A stretch of 64,000 nt of DNA from Paenibacillus sp. Soil522 (GTDB lineage: Bacteria > Bacillota > Bacilli > Paenibacillales > Paenibacillaceae), in contig NZ_LMRV01000001.1 of the NCBI RefSeq assembly GCF_001428245.1, forward strand, positions 54,560 to 118,559, in the 5' to 3' direction. The notes beneath the pieces are model-generated. The model ran no database searches and was not told where the DNA came from. It saw nothing but the letters and a program-made list of their open reading frames with translations. Below, in pieces: positions 54,601 through 62,399 of this stretch; position 1 is the stretch's first letter, and every line of letters begins with the position of its first letter. Both the position numbers and the translations under genes were made by a program.

Positions 54601-55416
54601 ATGACTCAATCTAATACAGAAGTAATCGTATATGTCGTATCCGATGCTGCCGGGGATACGGGGGAGCTTGTTGTACGTGCGGCGATTGCGCAGTTTCATC
54701 CGATCAACACGGATATTCGCAGAGCTCCTTTTGTTACAGATGAGATAAGCTTGCAGCGAATCGTGCAGCAAGCCAAGCAAGCCGATGCCATCGTGCTGTA
54801 TACGTTAGTCATTCCGCATCTTCGTGACTGCATGCGGAAGCAGGCTGAAATCTACGGCGTCGCCGCCATCGATCTATTGGGTTCTTTTATAGAAACGCTT
54901 GAAATGCGTACCGGGCGCAAATCCCGTCAGGAGCCCGGCCTCAATCATGTGCTTGATGAGGATTACTTCAAGAAGGTCGAAGCCGTCGAGTTTGCGGTTA
55001 AATACGATGACGCAAGAGACACGTCGGGCGTGCTGAAAGCGGATATCGTATTGGTGGGCGTGTCGCGCACGTCGAAGACGCCTTTATCTATGTATCTCGC
55101 GCATCAGAAGTTTAAGGTTGCGAATGTGCCGCTTGTACCGGAGCTGAAGCCGCCTGACGAATTGTTTAAGCTTCCAAAGCGCAAAGTTATTGGACTGACG
55201 ATCGGGGTACCTTACTTGAATACGATCCGGAAAGAGCGGCTCAAAGCATTAGGCTTGCCTAACACCGCTTCTTATGCAACGCCAGACCGTATTGAAAAAG
55301 AGCTCCACTATGCCGATACGATAATGAAGCAGCTCGGCTGTGTCGTAATTGACGTATCGCATCGAGCCGTTGAAGAAACGGCAAGCTTGATAATGGAATA
55401 TGTGCGGATGCCTTAA
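54601..55416 (+). CDS. Pyruvate, phosphate dikinase/PEP synthase regulatory protein (YqfL)
   Basis: A 271-residue bifunctional protein of the DUF299 family, which uses ADP to phosphorylate and phosphate to dephosphorylate a catalytic Thr of pyruvate phosphate dikinase or PEP synthase. It opens VIVYVVSDAAGDTGELVVRA and carries the P-loop GVSRTSKTPLSMYLA. AGGAGGATG precedes the ATG. B. subtilis YqfL lies in the same place after ccpN. Which dikinase it serves here cannot be told from the window. Confidence 0.92.
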   Translation: MTQSNTEVIVYVVSDAAGDTGELVVRAAIAQFHPINTDIRRAPFVTDEISLQRIVQQAKQADAIVLYTLVIPHLRDCMRKQAEIYGVAAIDLLGSFIETLEMRTGRKSRQEPGLNHVLDEDYFKKVEAVEFAVKYDDARDTSGVLKADIVLVGVSRTSKTPLSMYLAHQKFKVANVPLVPELKPPDELFKLPKRKVIGLTIGVPYLNTIRKERLKALGLPNTASYATPDRIEKELHYADTIMKQLGCVVIDVSHRAVEETASLIMEYVRMP

Positions 55417-55496
55417 TGGCAGGTGGCAGGATTTTTTATGGTTATGCCGTATATAATAGTACAGGATAAGAATTTGAATTCGAGCGGTGATCTCAT

Positions 55497-55967
55497 ATTC
55501 GACAAGAGCAACCTACTATTGTGGTCGACGCGGATGCATGTCCGGTAAAAGCAGAAATAGGCGAAACGGCTAGACGCTTCTCGGTTCGCGTGCTAATGGT
55601 TGCTTCTCATGACCATCGGCTCGAGCCGCAGCCAGGCGTTGATATCGTACAGGTGGATCGGAGTAATCAATCCGTTGATTTGTACATCGTGAACCATATT
55701 GTACGCGGAGATATAGTCGTAACGCAGGATTTCGGACTGGCATGCATAGCGATCGGCAAAGGCGCTATCGTATTGTCTCCCAGGGGGGAGCAATACTCGG
55801 ATGAAAACATCGATTATTTGATGGAGCGGAGACATGAGCTTGCTAAGCGCAGGCGTACCGGTGGCAAAACAAGAGGCCCGAAAGCGATGAATAATGACGA
55901 TCGCGATCGTTTTCAACAAAAGTTGACAAAAGTTTTGCGAAATGAGCAGGAGAACCATGAAGTATAG
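55497..55967 (+). CDS. yqxD: YqxD/YaiI family protein (UPF0178), probable ATT start
   Basis: About 156 residues of the YaiI/YqxD family, with a PIN-like fold but no proven activity. Core motifs VDADACPVKAEI, QVDRSNQSVDLYIVNH and GDIVVTQDFGLACIAIGKGA are visible, and a basic tail follows. The first regular start is GTG 55521, but that would cut off the first beta strand (TIVV) and has no good ribosome binding site. In-frame ATT at 55497 lies nine bases after the GG of GGTGATC, a seven-base match to the 16S rRNA end, and gives a normal N-terminus MRQEQPTIVVDADACPV. No ATG, GTG or TTG exists in frame between the upstream stop (55488) and 55521. The gene is sure, the start inferred. Confidence 0.88.
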   Translation: MRQEQPTIVVDADACPVKAEIGETARRFSVRVLMVASHDHRLEPQPGVDIVQVDRSNQSVDLYIVNHIVRGDIVVTQDFGLACIAIGKGAIVLSPRGEQYSDENIDYLMERRHELAKRRRTGGKTRGPKAMNNDDRDRFQQKLTKVLRNEQENHEV

Positions 55968-56008
55968 CGAATATTATTTACGTGTTACTAGGATGAAGGT
56001 GATGAACG

Positions 56009-57862
56009 ATGACATACGGTAATAAAATACCGGAAGAGGTCATTGATGCGGTACGCAAGCATTATGACATCGTAGAGACGGTCGGGAAATATGTTCATCT
56101 CACGAAGCACGGCAAATATATGAAGGGGTTATGTCCGTTCCATTCGGAGAAGACTCCCTCGTTTACGGTCACGCCGGAGCTCCAAATTTTCCATTGCTAC
56201 GGCTGTGGCAAGGGTGGCAACGTTATTCGTTTTGTTGAGGAAATGGAAGGCTATTCATTTCCTGAAGCCGTTCGAGTGCTGGCGCTGGATGCAGGAATGC
56301 CCGTAACATGGGCTTCGTTAGGGGAGAATAAATCCACGCCGCAAGATGCGGACCGAGCCAAGATCATTGAAGCGCATGAGCTCACGATCAAGCTTTATCA
56401 TCATGTGCTGAACAACACGAAGCAAGGGCAGACTGCAAAGCAATATCTACGGGAGCGGGGTTTAAGTGATAAGCTGATTGATCATTTTATGATCGGATAT
56501 GCTCCGGAAGAGTGGGACTTGCTTGCACGGTTTTTAACGAATCGAAGCTTTGATCTGGCACTAATGGAAAAAGGCGGATTGCTTTCGGCAAAATCTGACG
56601 GGAGCGGGTATGTGGATCGGTTTCGCAATCGCATTATGTTTCCGATTAGGGATCGAGACGGCAAAGCTACCGCGTTTGCGGGTCGCATTATAGGCGAAGG
56701 ACAGCCGAAATACTTGAATACCTCGGAGACGATGCTATTTGCGAAGAGCAGGACACTATACAACTTGCATTATGCGCGGCCAGCCATCCGCAAGAGCAAG
56801 CAAGTCGTATTGTTTGAAGGCTACATGGACGTCATCAAATCATGGAGCGCTGGCGTGAAAAACGGTATCGCGACGATGGGAACGGCACTGACGGAGGAAC
56901 ATTGTGCCATTCTTAAACGGCAAGCCGAAGAGGTCATCGTTTGCTACGACGGTGATGATGCAGGACAAGCAGCAGCATTCAAATCAATTCCGATGCTTGA
57001 GAGCGCAGGCCTGAAGGTATCGGTGGCGATGCTTCCGAGAGGAAAGGATCCCGACGATTATATAAGTGAATACGGTCCGGAAGCTTTCTTGCGGGAAATG
57101 ATCGATCAGCCGGTATCGGTAACAAAATTTAAGCTTATATATTCAAGGAAAAACCATATACTGCTAAAAGAAGAAGGCAGAAAGAACTATCTGCTTGAAG
57201 CGGTACAAATTGTTGCTGAGCTGGATTCTTCAACGGAACGCGAGGTCTACTTAAAGGAAATCTCCCGAGAGTTTGAAATCTCCCTTGATGCTTTGAAGCA
57301 GGACTGTAATCAAATCAGACAGGAGCTGCAAAAAAAGAAACCGCAAGGGGATAATAACGACAATTCGTGGAATAATGGTAGGAATGAAAAGCCCCGAAAG
57401 TCTGGACCGCCTACACCTATGCCCGCATACACGCATGCGGAACGAAGGTTGCTGCATGTTATGATGCGAGATCGGGAAGTGGCGAAAGCGGTTCATGAAC
57501 GGCTAGGCGATGCGTTCAATGTAGAGGATCATGCAGCGCTTGCTGCTTATTTATACGCTTATTTTGCACAGGGCTACGATCCGGATGTCAGCCGATTTAT
57601 TGCAACACTGCACGATGACCGATTAGAGCGCGCAGCTGCATCTATTCTGATGATGGACGGTGACTTCCCGTTCGATGAAATGACGATGGACGCTTATATC
57701 CAGGATATTATAAAAGTTCCGCAATATCGGGATATTGAACGTAAGAAGGAAGAGATGGTGCGTGCTGAGCGCACCGGAAATTTTTTGGCAGCAGCACAAA
57801 TAGCAAGTGAGATTATAACCCTAGAAAGACAGCTTAGAGGGCGACAGGAAGATCGTTTCTAG
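56009..57862 (+). CDS. dnaG: DNA primase
   Basis: A 617-residue primase that makes RNA primers at the replication fork. The N-terminal CHC2 zinc-binding domain has C42, H45, C63 and C66 (CPFHSEKTPSF ... HCYGCGKGG). The TOPRIM catalytic core is marked by VVLFEGYMDVIKSWSAG and VICYDGDDAGQAAAFK, and a C-terminal helicase-binding domain follows a Lys/Asn-rich linker. AAGGTGATGAAC precedes the ATG. sigA follows after 18 bases; this dnaG-sigA pairing is the conserved macromolecular synthesis unit. Confidence 0.98.
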   Translation: MTYGNKIPEEVIDAVRKHYDIVETVGKYVHLTKHGKYMKGLCPFHSEKTPSFTVTPELQIFHCYGCGKGGNVIRFVEEMEGYSFPEAVRVLALDAGMPVTWASLGENKSTPQDADRAKIIEAHELTIKLYHHVLNNTKQGQTAKQYLRERGLSDKLIDHFMIGYAPEEWDLLARFLTNRSFDLALMEKGGLLSAKSDGSGYVDRFRNRIMFPIRDRDGKATAFAGRIIGEGQPKYLNTSETMLFAKSRTLYNLHYARPAIRKSKQVVLFEGYMDVIKSWSAGVKNGIATMGTALTEEHCAILKRQAEEVIVCYDGDDAGQAAAFKSIPMLESAGLKVSVAMLPRGKDPDDYISEYGPEAFLREMIDQPVSVTKFKLIYSRKNHILLKEEGRKNYLLEAVQIVAELDSSTEREVYLKEISREFEISLDALKQDCNQIRQELQKKKPQGDNNDNSWNNGRNEKPRKSGPPTPMPAYTHAERRLLHVMMRDREVAKAVHERLGDAFNVEDHAALAAYLYAYFAQGYDPDVSRFIATLHDDRLERAAASILMMDGDFPFDEMTMDAYIQDIIKVPQYRDIERKKEEMVRAERTGNFLAAAQIASEIITLERQLRGRQEDRF

Positions 57863-57880
57863 GGGGGAGGGAGTCGGAAT

Positions 57881-59011
57881 ATGGCGAATGATCAACATAC
57901 TGAACTAGATACCGAACAAAAACTGGATCATGTGAAGGATCAACTGATCGAGCAAGGCAAGAAGAGATCTTCTTTGACGTATAAAGAAATTATGGATAAG
58001 TTGGCTCCTTTTGATCAAGACCCGGAACAAATTGATGAATTTTTCGAACAGCTCGATGATTTTGGGATTGAGGTACTGAACGAAAATGATGAAGAAAATC
58101 CACTCGCTGCCCAAGGGGAAGAGCAAGAGCGCGAGCAGGACGACTTCAACTTTGATGATGATCTTGCATTGCCGCCGGGTATAAAGATTAATGATCCGGT
58201 ACGGATGTACTTAAAGGAAATAGGCCGAGTTCCGCTTCTTTCTGCGGATGATGAGGTTGAGCTTGCACAGCGAATCGAAAATGGCGATGAGGAAGCAAAA
58301 CGGAGACTTGCGGAAGCAAACCTGCGGCTCGTAGTTAGTATCGCGAAGCGTTATGTCGGAAGAGGAATGTTGTTCCTTGATTTGATTCAAGAGGGGAACA
58401 TGGGCCTTATCAAAGCGGTTGAGAAGTTCGATCATCAGAAGGGCTTCAAGTTTAGTACCTATGCAACTTGGTGGATACGTCAAGCTATTACGCGTGCAAT
58501 TGCTGACCAAGCCCGTACAATTCGGATTCCGGTTCATATGGTGGAAACGATTAATAAATTAATCCGGGTATCCCGTCAGTTGCTGCAGGAGCTCGGCCGG
58601 GAACCGACGCCGGAGGAAATTGCAGCGGAGATGGAACTGAGCACCGAGAAGGTTCGCGAGATTATGAAGATCGCACAAGAGCCTGTATCGCTCGAGACGC
58701 CAATCGGGGAAGAAGATGATTCTCATCTTGGTGATTTCATCGAAGATCAGGAAGCGCTGGCTCCGGCTGATGCTGCTGCTTATGAGCTGCTTAAGGAACA
58801 ACTCGAGGATGTGCTCGACACGTTGACCGAAAGAGAAGAAAATGTATTGCGTCTTCGCTTTGGACTCGATGATGGCCGCACAAGAACGCTCGAGGAGGTT
58901 GGCAAGGTCTTTGGTGTTACGCGTGAACGTATTCGTCAAATCGAGGCCAAGGCTCTTCGCAAGCTGCGTCATCCAAGCCGCAGCAAGCGTTTAAAGGATT
59001 TCCTCGAATAA
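57881..59011 (+). CDS. sigA: Housekeeping sigma factor SigA (RpoD)
   Basis: The 376-residue primary sigma factor. An acidic N-terminal region 1.1 (residues 1-105) is followed by region 1.2 [20 protein letters not shown], region 2 with [20 protein letters not shown] and [20 protein letters not shown], region 3, and region 4 with [20 protein letters not shown]. It recognises TTGACA-N17-TATAAT promoters, several of which are seen in this window. GGGGGGAGGGAGTC lies ahead of the ATG. A terminator follows. Confidence 0.99.
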   Translation: MANDQHTELDTEQKLDHVKDQLIEQGKKRSSLTYKEIMDKLAPFDQDPEQIDEFFEQLDDFGIEVLNENDEENPLAAQGEEQEREQDDFNFDDDLALPPGIKINDPVRMYLKEIGRVPLLSADDEVELAQRIENGDEEAKRRLAEANLRLVVSIAKRYVGRGMLFLDLIQEGNMGLIKAVEKFDHQKGFKFSTYATWWIRQAITRAIADQARTIRIPVHMVETINKLIRVSRQLLQELGREPTPEEIAAEMELSTEKVREIMKIAQEPVSLETPIGEEDDSHLGDFIEDQEALAPADAAAYELLKEQLEDVLDTLTEREENVLRLRFGLDDGRTRTLEEVGKVFGVTRERIRQIEAKALRKLRHPSRSKRLKDFLE

Positions 59012-59033
59012 AACTTTATGATTTAACAATAGT

Positions 59034-59066
59034 GACCTTTCTGCACGCGCAGCGAGGTCTTTTTTC
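59034..59066 (+). terminator. Rho-independent terminator after sigA
   Basis: GACCT-TT-CTGC (59034-59044) and GCAG-CG-AGGTC (59049-59059) pair with an internal 2/2 loop and a 4-base loop; six T follow. Confidence 0.82.
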
Positions 59067-59135
59067 TAAAATGCAGACCTTATACATATGGGCTTGGAAA
59101 CAAGCAAGCCGAGACCGAAAGGATAACGGGATTTT

Positions 59136-59969
59136 ATGAATCAGGATCGTCGGCAAATTATCGTGAAAGAAATTGATCATTGGCGGCGAAGTAAGCTGCT
59201 GCCGGATCAGTATTGTGACTTTCTGCTGAATTTATATGCTGATCAAGATGCGATCCATACGAACAAAGAACAGCATCATACAGTAGGTAAAGCAATTGCT
59301 GCTGTACAGCGGGCAACTGGCTTGCAATGGTTGCTTACATTTGGAACTTTTACCTTAATTTCCTTTGTTGTGCTTTATTTTAACGAATTTCATCCCTTAT
59401 TGCAAATGGCGGTCATAGTCAGCGCAGTGGCTGTTTTTCTAAGGATCGGGCAGCGTCTTCGGGCTCGTAACGAGGCGGCAGGACTAGCATTATCAAGCAC
59501 TGGCATGCTCCTTCTCCTTGGCGGCGGGGTGTACATGCTGAATGTGCATAATATCGATCAATGGGTCTGGAAAACGGGTCTGCTTGCCTTTTGCTCGCTT
59601 TTTTGGGTGGTCTATGGAATAGCAGCCCGCATTCCTGTGCTCCATTTATGCGGATGGCTAGCGGCAATTCTCGTCTATGCATGGCTGCTGTCGCAATTTA
59701 TGGTGGATTCAAAATGGTATGAGATTCAGCTTTACTGGCTGCCGCTTGCTTGCTTGTTCGGCTGGAGCAGCTGGTTTGTTCACCGCTGGTCTAAGCCTGT
59801 ATCAGCGGTTCTTTTCTTAACCTGTGCGCTGGTTTGGTTTATGCCTGAGCTGTATGCGATGTTTGTGGATGAAGCGATTTGGCTACAGCTGCAGCTCCTT
59901 TTCAAAATAGCGCTGGGCGGCGGTATACTATTTTCAATGCGAAAAAAATGGATGGTGTGGATTGTATAA
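59136..59969 (+). CDS. Multipass membrane protein of unknown function
   Basis: A 277-residue protein with a soluble N-terminus (IIVKEIDHWRRSKLLPDQYC, about 65 residues) and about eight hydrophobic segments from LQWLLTFGTFTLISFVVLYF to the end. The N-terminal helix resembles that of DUF2157-type membrane proteins, but the match is weak. AAAGGATAACG precedes the ATG. The stop TAA shares its last base with the trmK start, so the two are coupled. It has no counterpart between sigA and trmK (yqfN) that I recall for B. subtilis. Confidence 0.8.
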   Translation: MNQDRRQIIVKEIDHWRRSKLLPDQYCDFLLNLYADQDAIHTNKEQHHTVGKAIAAVQRATGLQWLLTFGTFTLISFVVLYFNEFHPLLQMAVIVSAVAVFLRIGQRLRARNEAAGLALSSTGMLLLLGGGVYMLNVHNIDQWVWKTGLLAFCSLFWVVYGIAARIPVLHLCGWLAAILVYAWLLSQFMVDSKWYEIQLYWLPLACLFGWSSWFVHRWSKPVSAVLFLTCALVWFMPELYAMFVDEAIWLQLQLLFKIALGGGILFSMRKKWMVWIV

Positions 59970-60742
59970 TGTTAAAACTTTCTAGACGTCTGCAGCTGAT
60001 TGCAGATTACGTAACCGCGGGTTCGCGTGTTGCCGACATCGGCTCCGATCATGCGATGCTTCCCGTATATTTGCTCCAAATCGATAAATGTCCTTCAGCC
60101 ATTGCAGGAGAGCTGAATCGCGGCCCTTTCGAGGCGGCAAGAAAGCAGGGAGCGGATGCAGGTCTTACCGCGCGCCTTACTGTGCGACAAGGAGATGGTT
60201 TAAATGTGCTGCAGCCCGGTGAAGCTGATACTGTGACAATCGCCGGAATGGGCGGCAGCTTAATGTGCGATATTTTGGAGGCAGGACATGCAGCCGGGAA
60301 GCTGGACGGGGTCATGGAGCTTGTGCTGCAGCCAAATGTAGGCGAAGAAGTGGTGCGTGGATGGCTGCTTAAGCACAATTGGTATTTAAAATCGGAAAGC
60401 ATCGTTGAAGAAGACGGGAAAATATACGAAGTTATGCATGCGGTTCGAGCATCCGATGCTAAATCGCGCAATCTAGAGCTGTACGATGGTCATTTTCTGA
60501 GGCTTGAGCTTCAGGATGAAAATTTATTTAAAGTTTTGAAGCAAATGGGACCGCATTTACTTCGCGATCCACAGCCTGCGCTGTTCAAAAAATGGCGTCA
60601 TGAGATGAACAAGCTTGACCGCATTTGCGAGCAGCTTGCCGCATCTGAGCTTGCGGAATCCGCTCTTAAGCTTGAACAATTCCAAGCGGAGATGAACGTG
60701 ATTGAGGAGGTTTTGCAGTGTTTGCCAACGGTCACACCGTAA
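59969..60742 (+). CDS. trmK: tRNA (adenine22-N1)-methyltransferase TrmK
   Basis: A 257-residue class I methyltransferase that makes m1A at position 22 of certain tRNAs, using S-adenosylmethionine. It opens MLKLSRRLQLIADYVTAGSR, then VADIGSDHAMLPVYLL (SAM loop), IAGELNRGPFEAA, VRQGDGLNV and TVTIAGMGGSLMCDIL (NPPY-like position), ending in a coiled-coil helix. Start at 59969 overlaps the stop of the membrane protein; there is no strong ribosome binding site, so translation is probably coupled. The Nif3-like gene overlaps its end by 25 bases, as the yqfN-yqfO pair does. Confidence 0.95.
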   Translation: MLKLSRRLQLIADYVTAGSRVADIGSDHAMLPVYLLQIDKCPSAIAGELNRGPFEAARKQGADAGLTARLTVRQGDGLNVLQPGEADTVTIAGMGGSLMCDILEAGHAAGKLDGVMELVLQPNVGEEVVRGWLLKHNWYLKSESIVEEDGKIYEVMHAVRASDAKSRNLELYDGHFLRLELQDENLFKVLKQMGPHLLRDPQPALFKKWRHEMNKLDRICEQLAASELAESALKLEQFQAEMNVIEEVLQCLPTVTP

Positions 60743-61839
60743 TACAGCTAATGGAACAGCTTGCTCCAAAGCATTATGCGGTTGAGAATGATAAAATCGG
60801 CCTTCAGCTGGGCACGTTGAATAAGCCGATTAAGAATATTTTGGTCGCGCTAGATGTAACGGACGCCGTAGTCGATGAAGCTATTGAGCAAGGCGCTGAG
60901 CTGATTATCGCTCACCATGCCATTATTTATCGTCCGCTGGCTAAGCTGGATACGTCCACAGCTGCAGGCCGTTTATATGAGAAGCTTATTAAAAATGACA
61001 TTGCCGTATACATTTCCCATACGAATCTCGACGTGACGGACGGGGGAATCAACGATTGGCTTGCTGACCTTGTTGGCATCGTTCCTGAAGGACGTCAGTG
61101 CTTAGAAGAGGTGCACATGGATAAATTGTACAAGCTTGTTGTATTCGTTCCGGAAAGTCATCACGAGCAAGTGCTGCAAGCGATTTGGCGCGCAGGAGCG
61201 GGAGAGATTGGCGGTTACAGCAATTGCAGCTTCAATATATCAGGCACAGGGACATTTGTTCCTGGACCGGGAACGGCTCCTTATATTGGCGCACAAGGCA
61301 AACTGGAGCGAGTTGATGAAATACGGATTGAAACGATTGTGCCCTACAGCATTCATCGCAAAGCGGTACAGGCGATGCTTAAAGCGCATCCTTACGAGGA
61401 GGTCGCTTATGACTTGTATCCCATTGATTTAAAGGGACGTTCGTTTGGACTCGGCCGGGCAGGCAAACTTTCGCAGCCGGTGACGCTTGGCGAGCTTGCA
61501 GAGCAGGCAAAGAGGATATTCGATGTTCCGGCAGTCCGCGTAGTCGGATCGCTGGATCAGGTGGTACGCAAGGCTGCTGTACTCGGAGGCGCCGGAGCCA
61601 GATATGTACGTCATGCTGTATTTGCCGGAGCGGATGTGCTCATTACCGGAGATATCGATTATCATACGGCTCACGACGCGCTTGCGGCGGGTATGACGAT
61701 TATTGATCCGGGTCATAACATAGAGAAGGTCATGAAGCAGCAGGTCGCCGATTGGCTTAATAAGCAGCTGATAAGCAGTAAATATGAAACGTCGGCTGCT
61801 GCTTCCGTCTTAAATACGGAGCCGTTTACGTTTGTATAA
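60718..61839 (+). CDS. yqfO: Nif3-like dinuclear metal centre protein (YqfO)
   Basis: A 373-residue Nif3/DUF34 family protein with two metal ions. Metal-ligand motifs ELIIAHHAIIYRPL and SHTNLDVT are visible in the N-terminal half and VLITGDIDYHTAHDAL and PGHNIE in the C-terminal half. In between lies the CutA-like insert of about 100 residues (KLYKLVVFVPESHHEQVLQA), which occurs in Firmicute members. GTG at 60718 has GAGGAGG seven bases before. Proposed GTP cyclohydrolase-type activity is not settled. Overlaps trmK. Confidence 0.93.
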   Translation: MFANGHTVIQLMEQLAPKHYAVENDKIGLQLGTLNKPIKNILVALDVTDAVVDEAIEQGAELIIAHHAIIYRPLAKLDTSTAAGRLYEKLIKNDIAVYISHTNLDVTDGGINDWLADLVGIVPEGRQCLEEVHMDKLYKLVVFVPESHHEQVLQAIWRAGAGEIGGYSNCSFNISGTGTFVPGPGTAPYIGAQGKLERVDEIRIETIVPYSIHRKAVQAMLKAHPYEEVAYDLYPIDLKGRSFGLGRAGKLSQPVTLGELAEQAKRIFDVPAVRVVGSLDQVVRKAAVLGGAGARYVRHAVFAGADVLITGDIDYHTAHDALAAGMTIIDPGHNIEKVMKQQVADWLNKQLISSKYETSAAASVLNTEPFTFV

Positions 61840-61883
61840 TATACGAATAAATAAATTTGGATAAGTTGGCATTCGTTTCAGGG

Positions 61884-61912
61884 TTGAGCTTTTGTGAAAT
61901 AACTTGTATACT
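61884..61912 (+). promoter_or_regulatory. Sigma-A promoter of rnpB
   Basis: TTGAGC at 61884-61889, a 17-base spacer and TATACT at 61907-61912. The start would be near 61919, just before the first helix (P1) of RNase P RNA. Confidence 0.75.
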
Positions 61913-61922
61913 TAACGATACC

Positions 61923-62332
61923 AAGGAAAGTTTGACAGACAATCGCTGGCGGCCTTGTTGCCGCGAGAGGAAAGTCCGGGCTCCACAGGGCAGGATGCTG
62001 GATAACGTCCAGTCAGCGCGAGCTGAAGGATAGTGCCACAGAAATGGACCGCCGATGGCCGGCTTTTAGCCGGCACAGGTAAGGGTGGAACCGTGGTGTA
62101 AGAGACCACGAGGAGCATAGGTGACTATGTTCCTGGTAAACCCCATCTGGAGCAAGACCGAGAGGACGCCGCAGCTTTACGCTGCAGCCTTAGCCTGAGG
62201 CGCGTCCGGGTTGGTTGCTGGAGCCGTACAGTAATGTGCGGCCTAGATAGATGATTGTCGCTTCCTCGTGGGAGGGTCGTTCCCGTTTGAACCACTAGAA
62301 GTACAGAACCCGGCTTACGACAAACTTTCCGT
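61923..62332 (+). ncRNA. rnpB: RNase P RNA (type A architecture)
   Basis: The catalytic RNA that removes 5' leaders of tRNA precursors. P1 is a perfect 10-bp pairing of 61925-61934 with 62321-62330. Conserved P4 strands GAGGAAAGTCCGGGCTCC and ACAGAACCCGGCTTA are present, as are CAGTGCC-type P10/11 sequence, CAGGTAAGGGTGGAA, and the P13 and P14 hairpins (GTGGTGTAAGAGACCAC and GGAGCATAGGTGACTATG). A P15 loop with GGAGCAAGACC and a P16/P17-like arm (about 62160-62210) follow, then GGCCTAGATAGATGATTGTC. These match the ancestral type A (E. coli-like) layout, not the type B layout known from B. subtilis. Identity is certain; the type is read by eye. Confidence 0.96.
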
Positions 62333-62354
62333 ACGACTTTACACATAAGCAAAG

Positions 62355-62385
62355 AGCACCCTTCGCTTGCGAAGGGTGCTTTATT
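62355..62385 (+). terminator. Rho-independent terminator after rnpB
   Basis: AGCACCCTTCG (62355-62365) and CGAAGGGTGCT (62370-62380) form a perfect 11-bp stem with loop CTTG, followed by TTATT. It lies just after the convergent protease gene's stop and may serve both. Confidence 0.88.
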
Positions 62386-62399
62386 GTGTCAGCTGATAA

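Noticed and set aside
55429-55457. Sigma-A promoter ahead of yqxD
   Set aside because: TATAAT at 55452-55457 is perfect, but there is no -35-like hexamer at 16-18 bases; not called.
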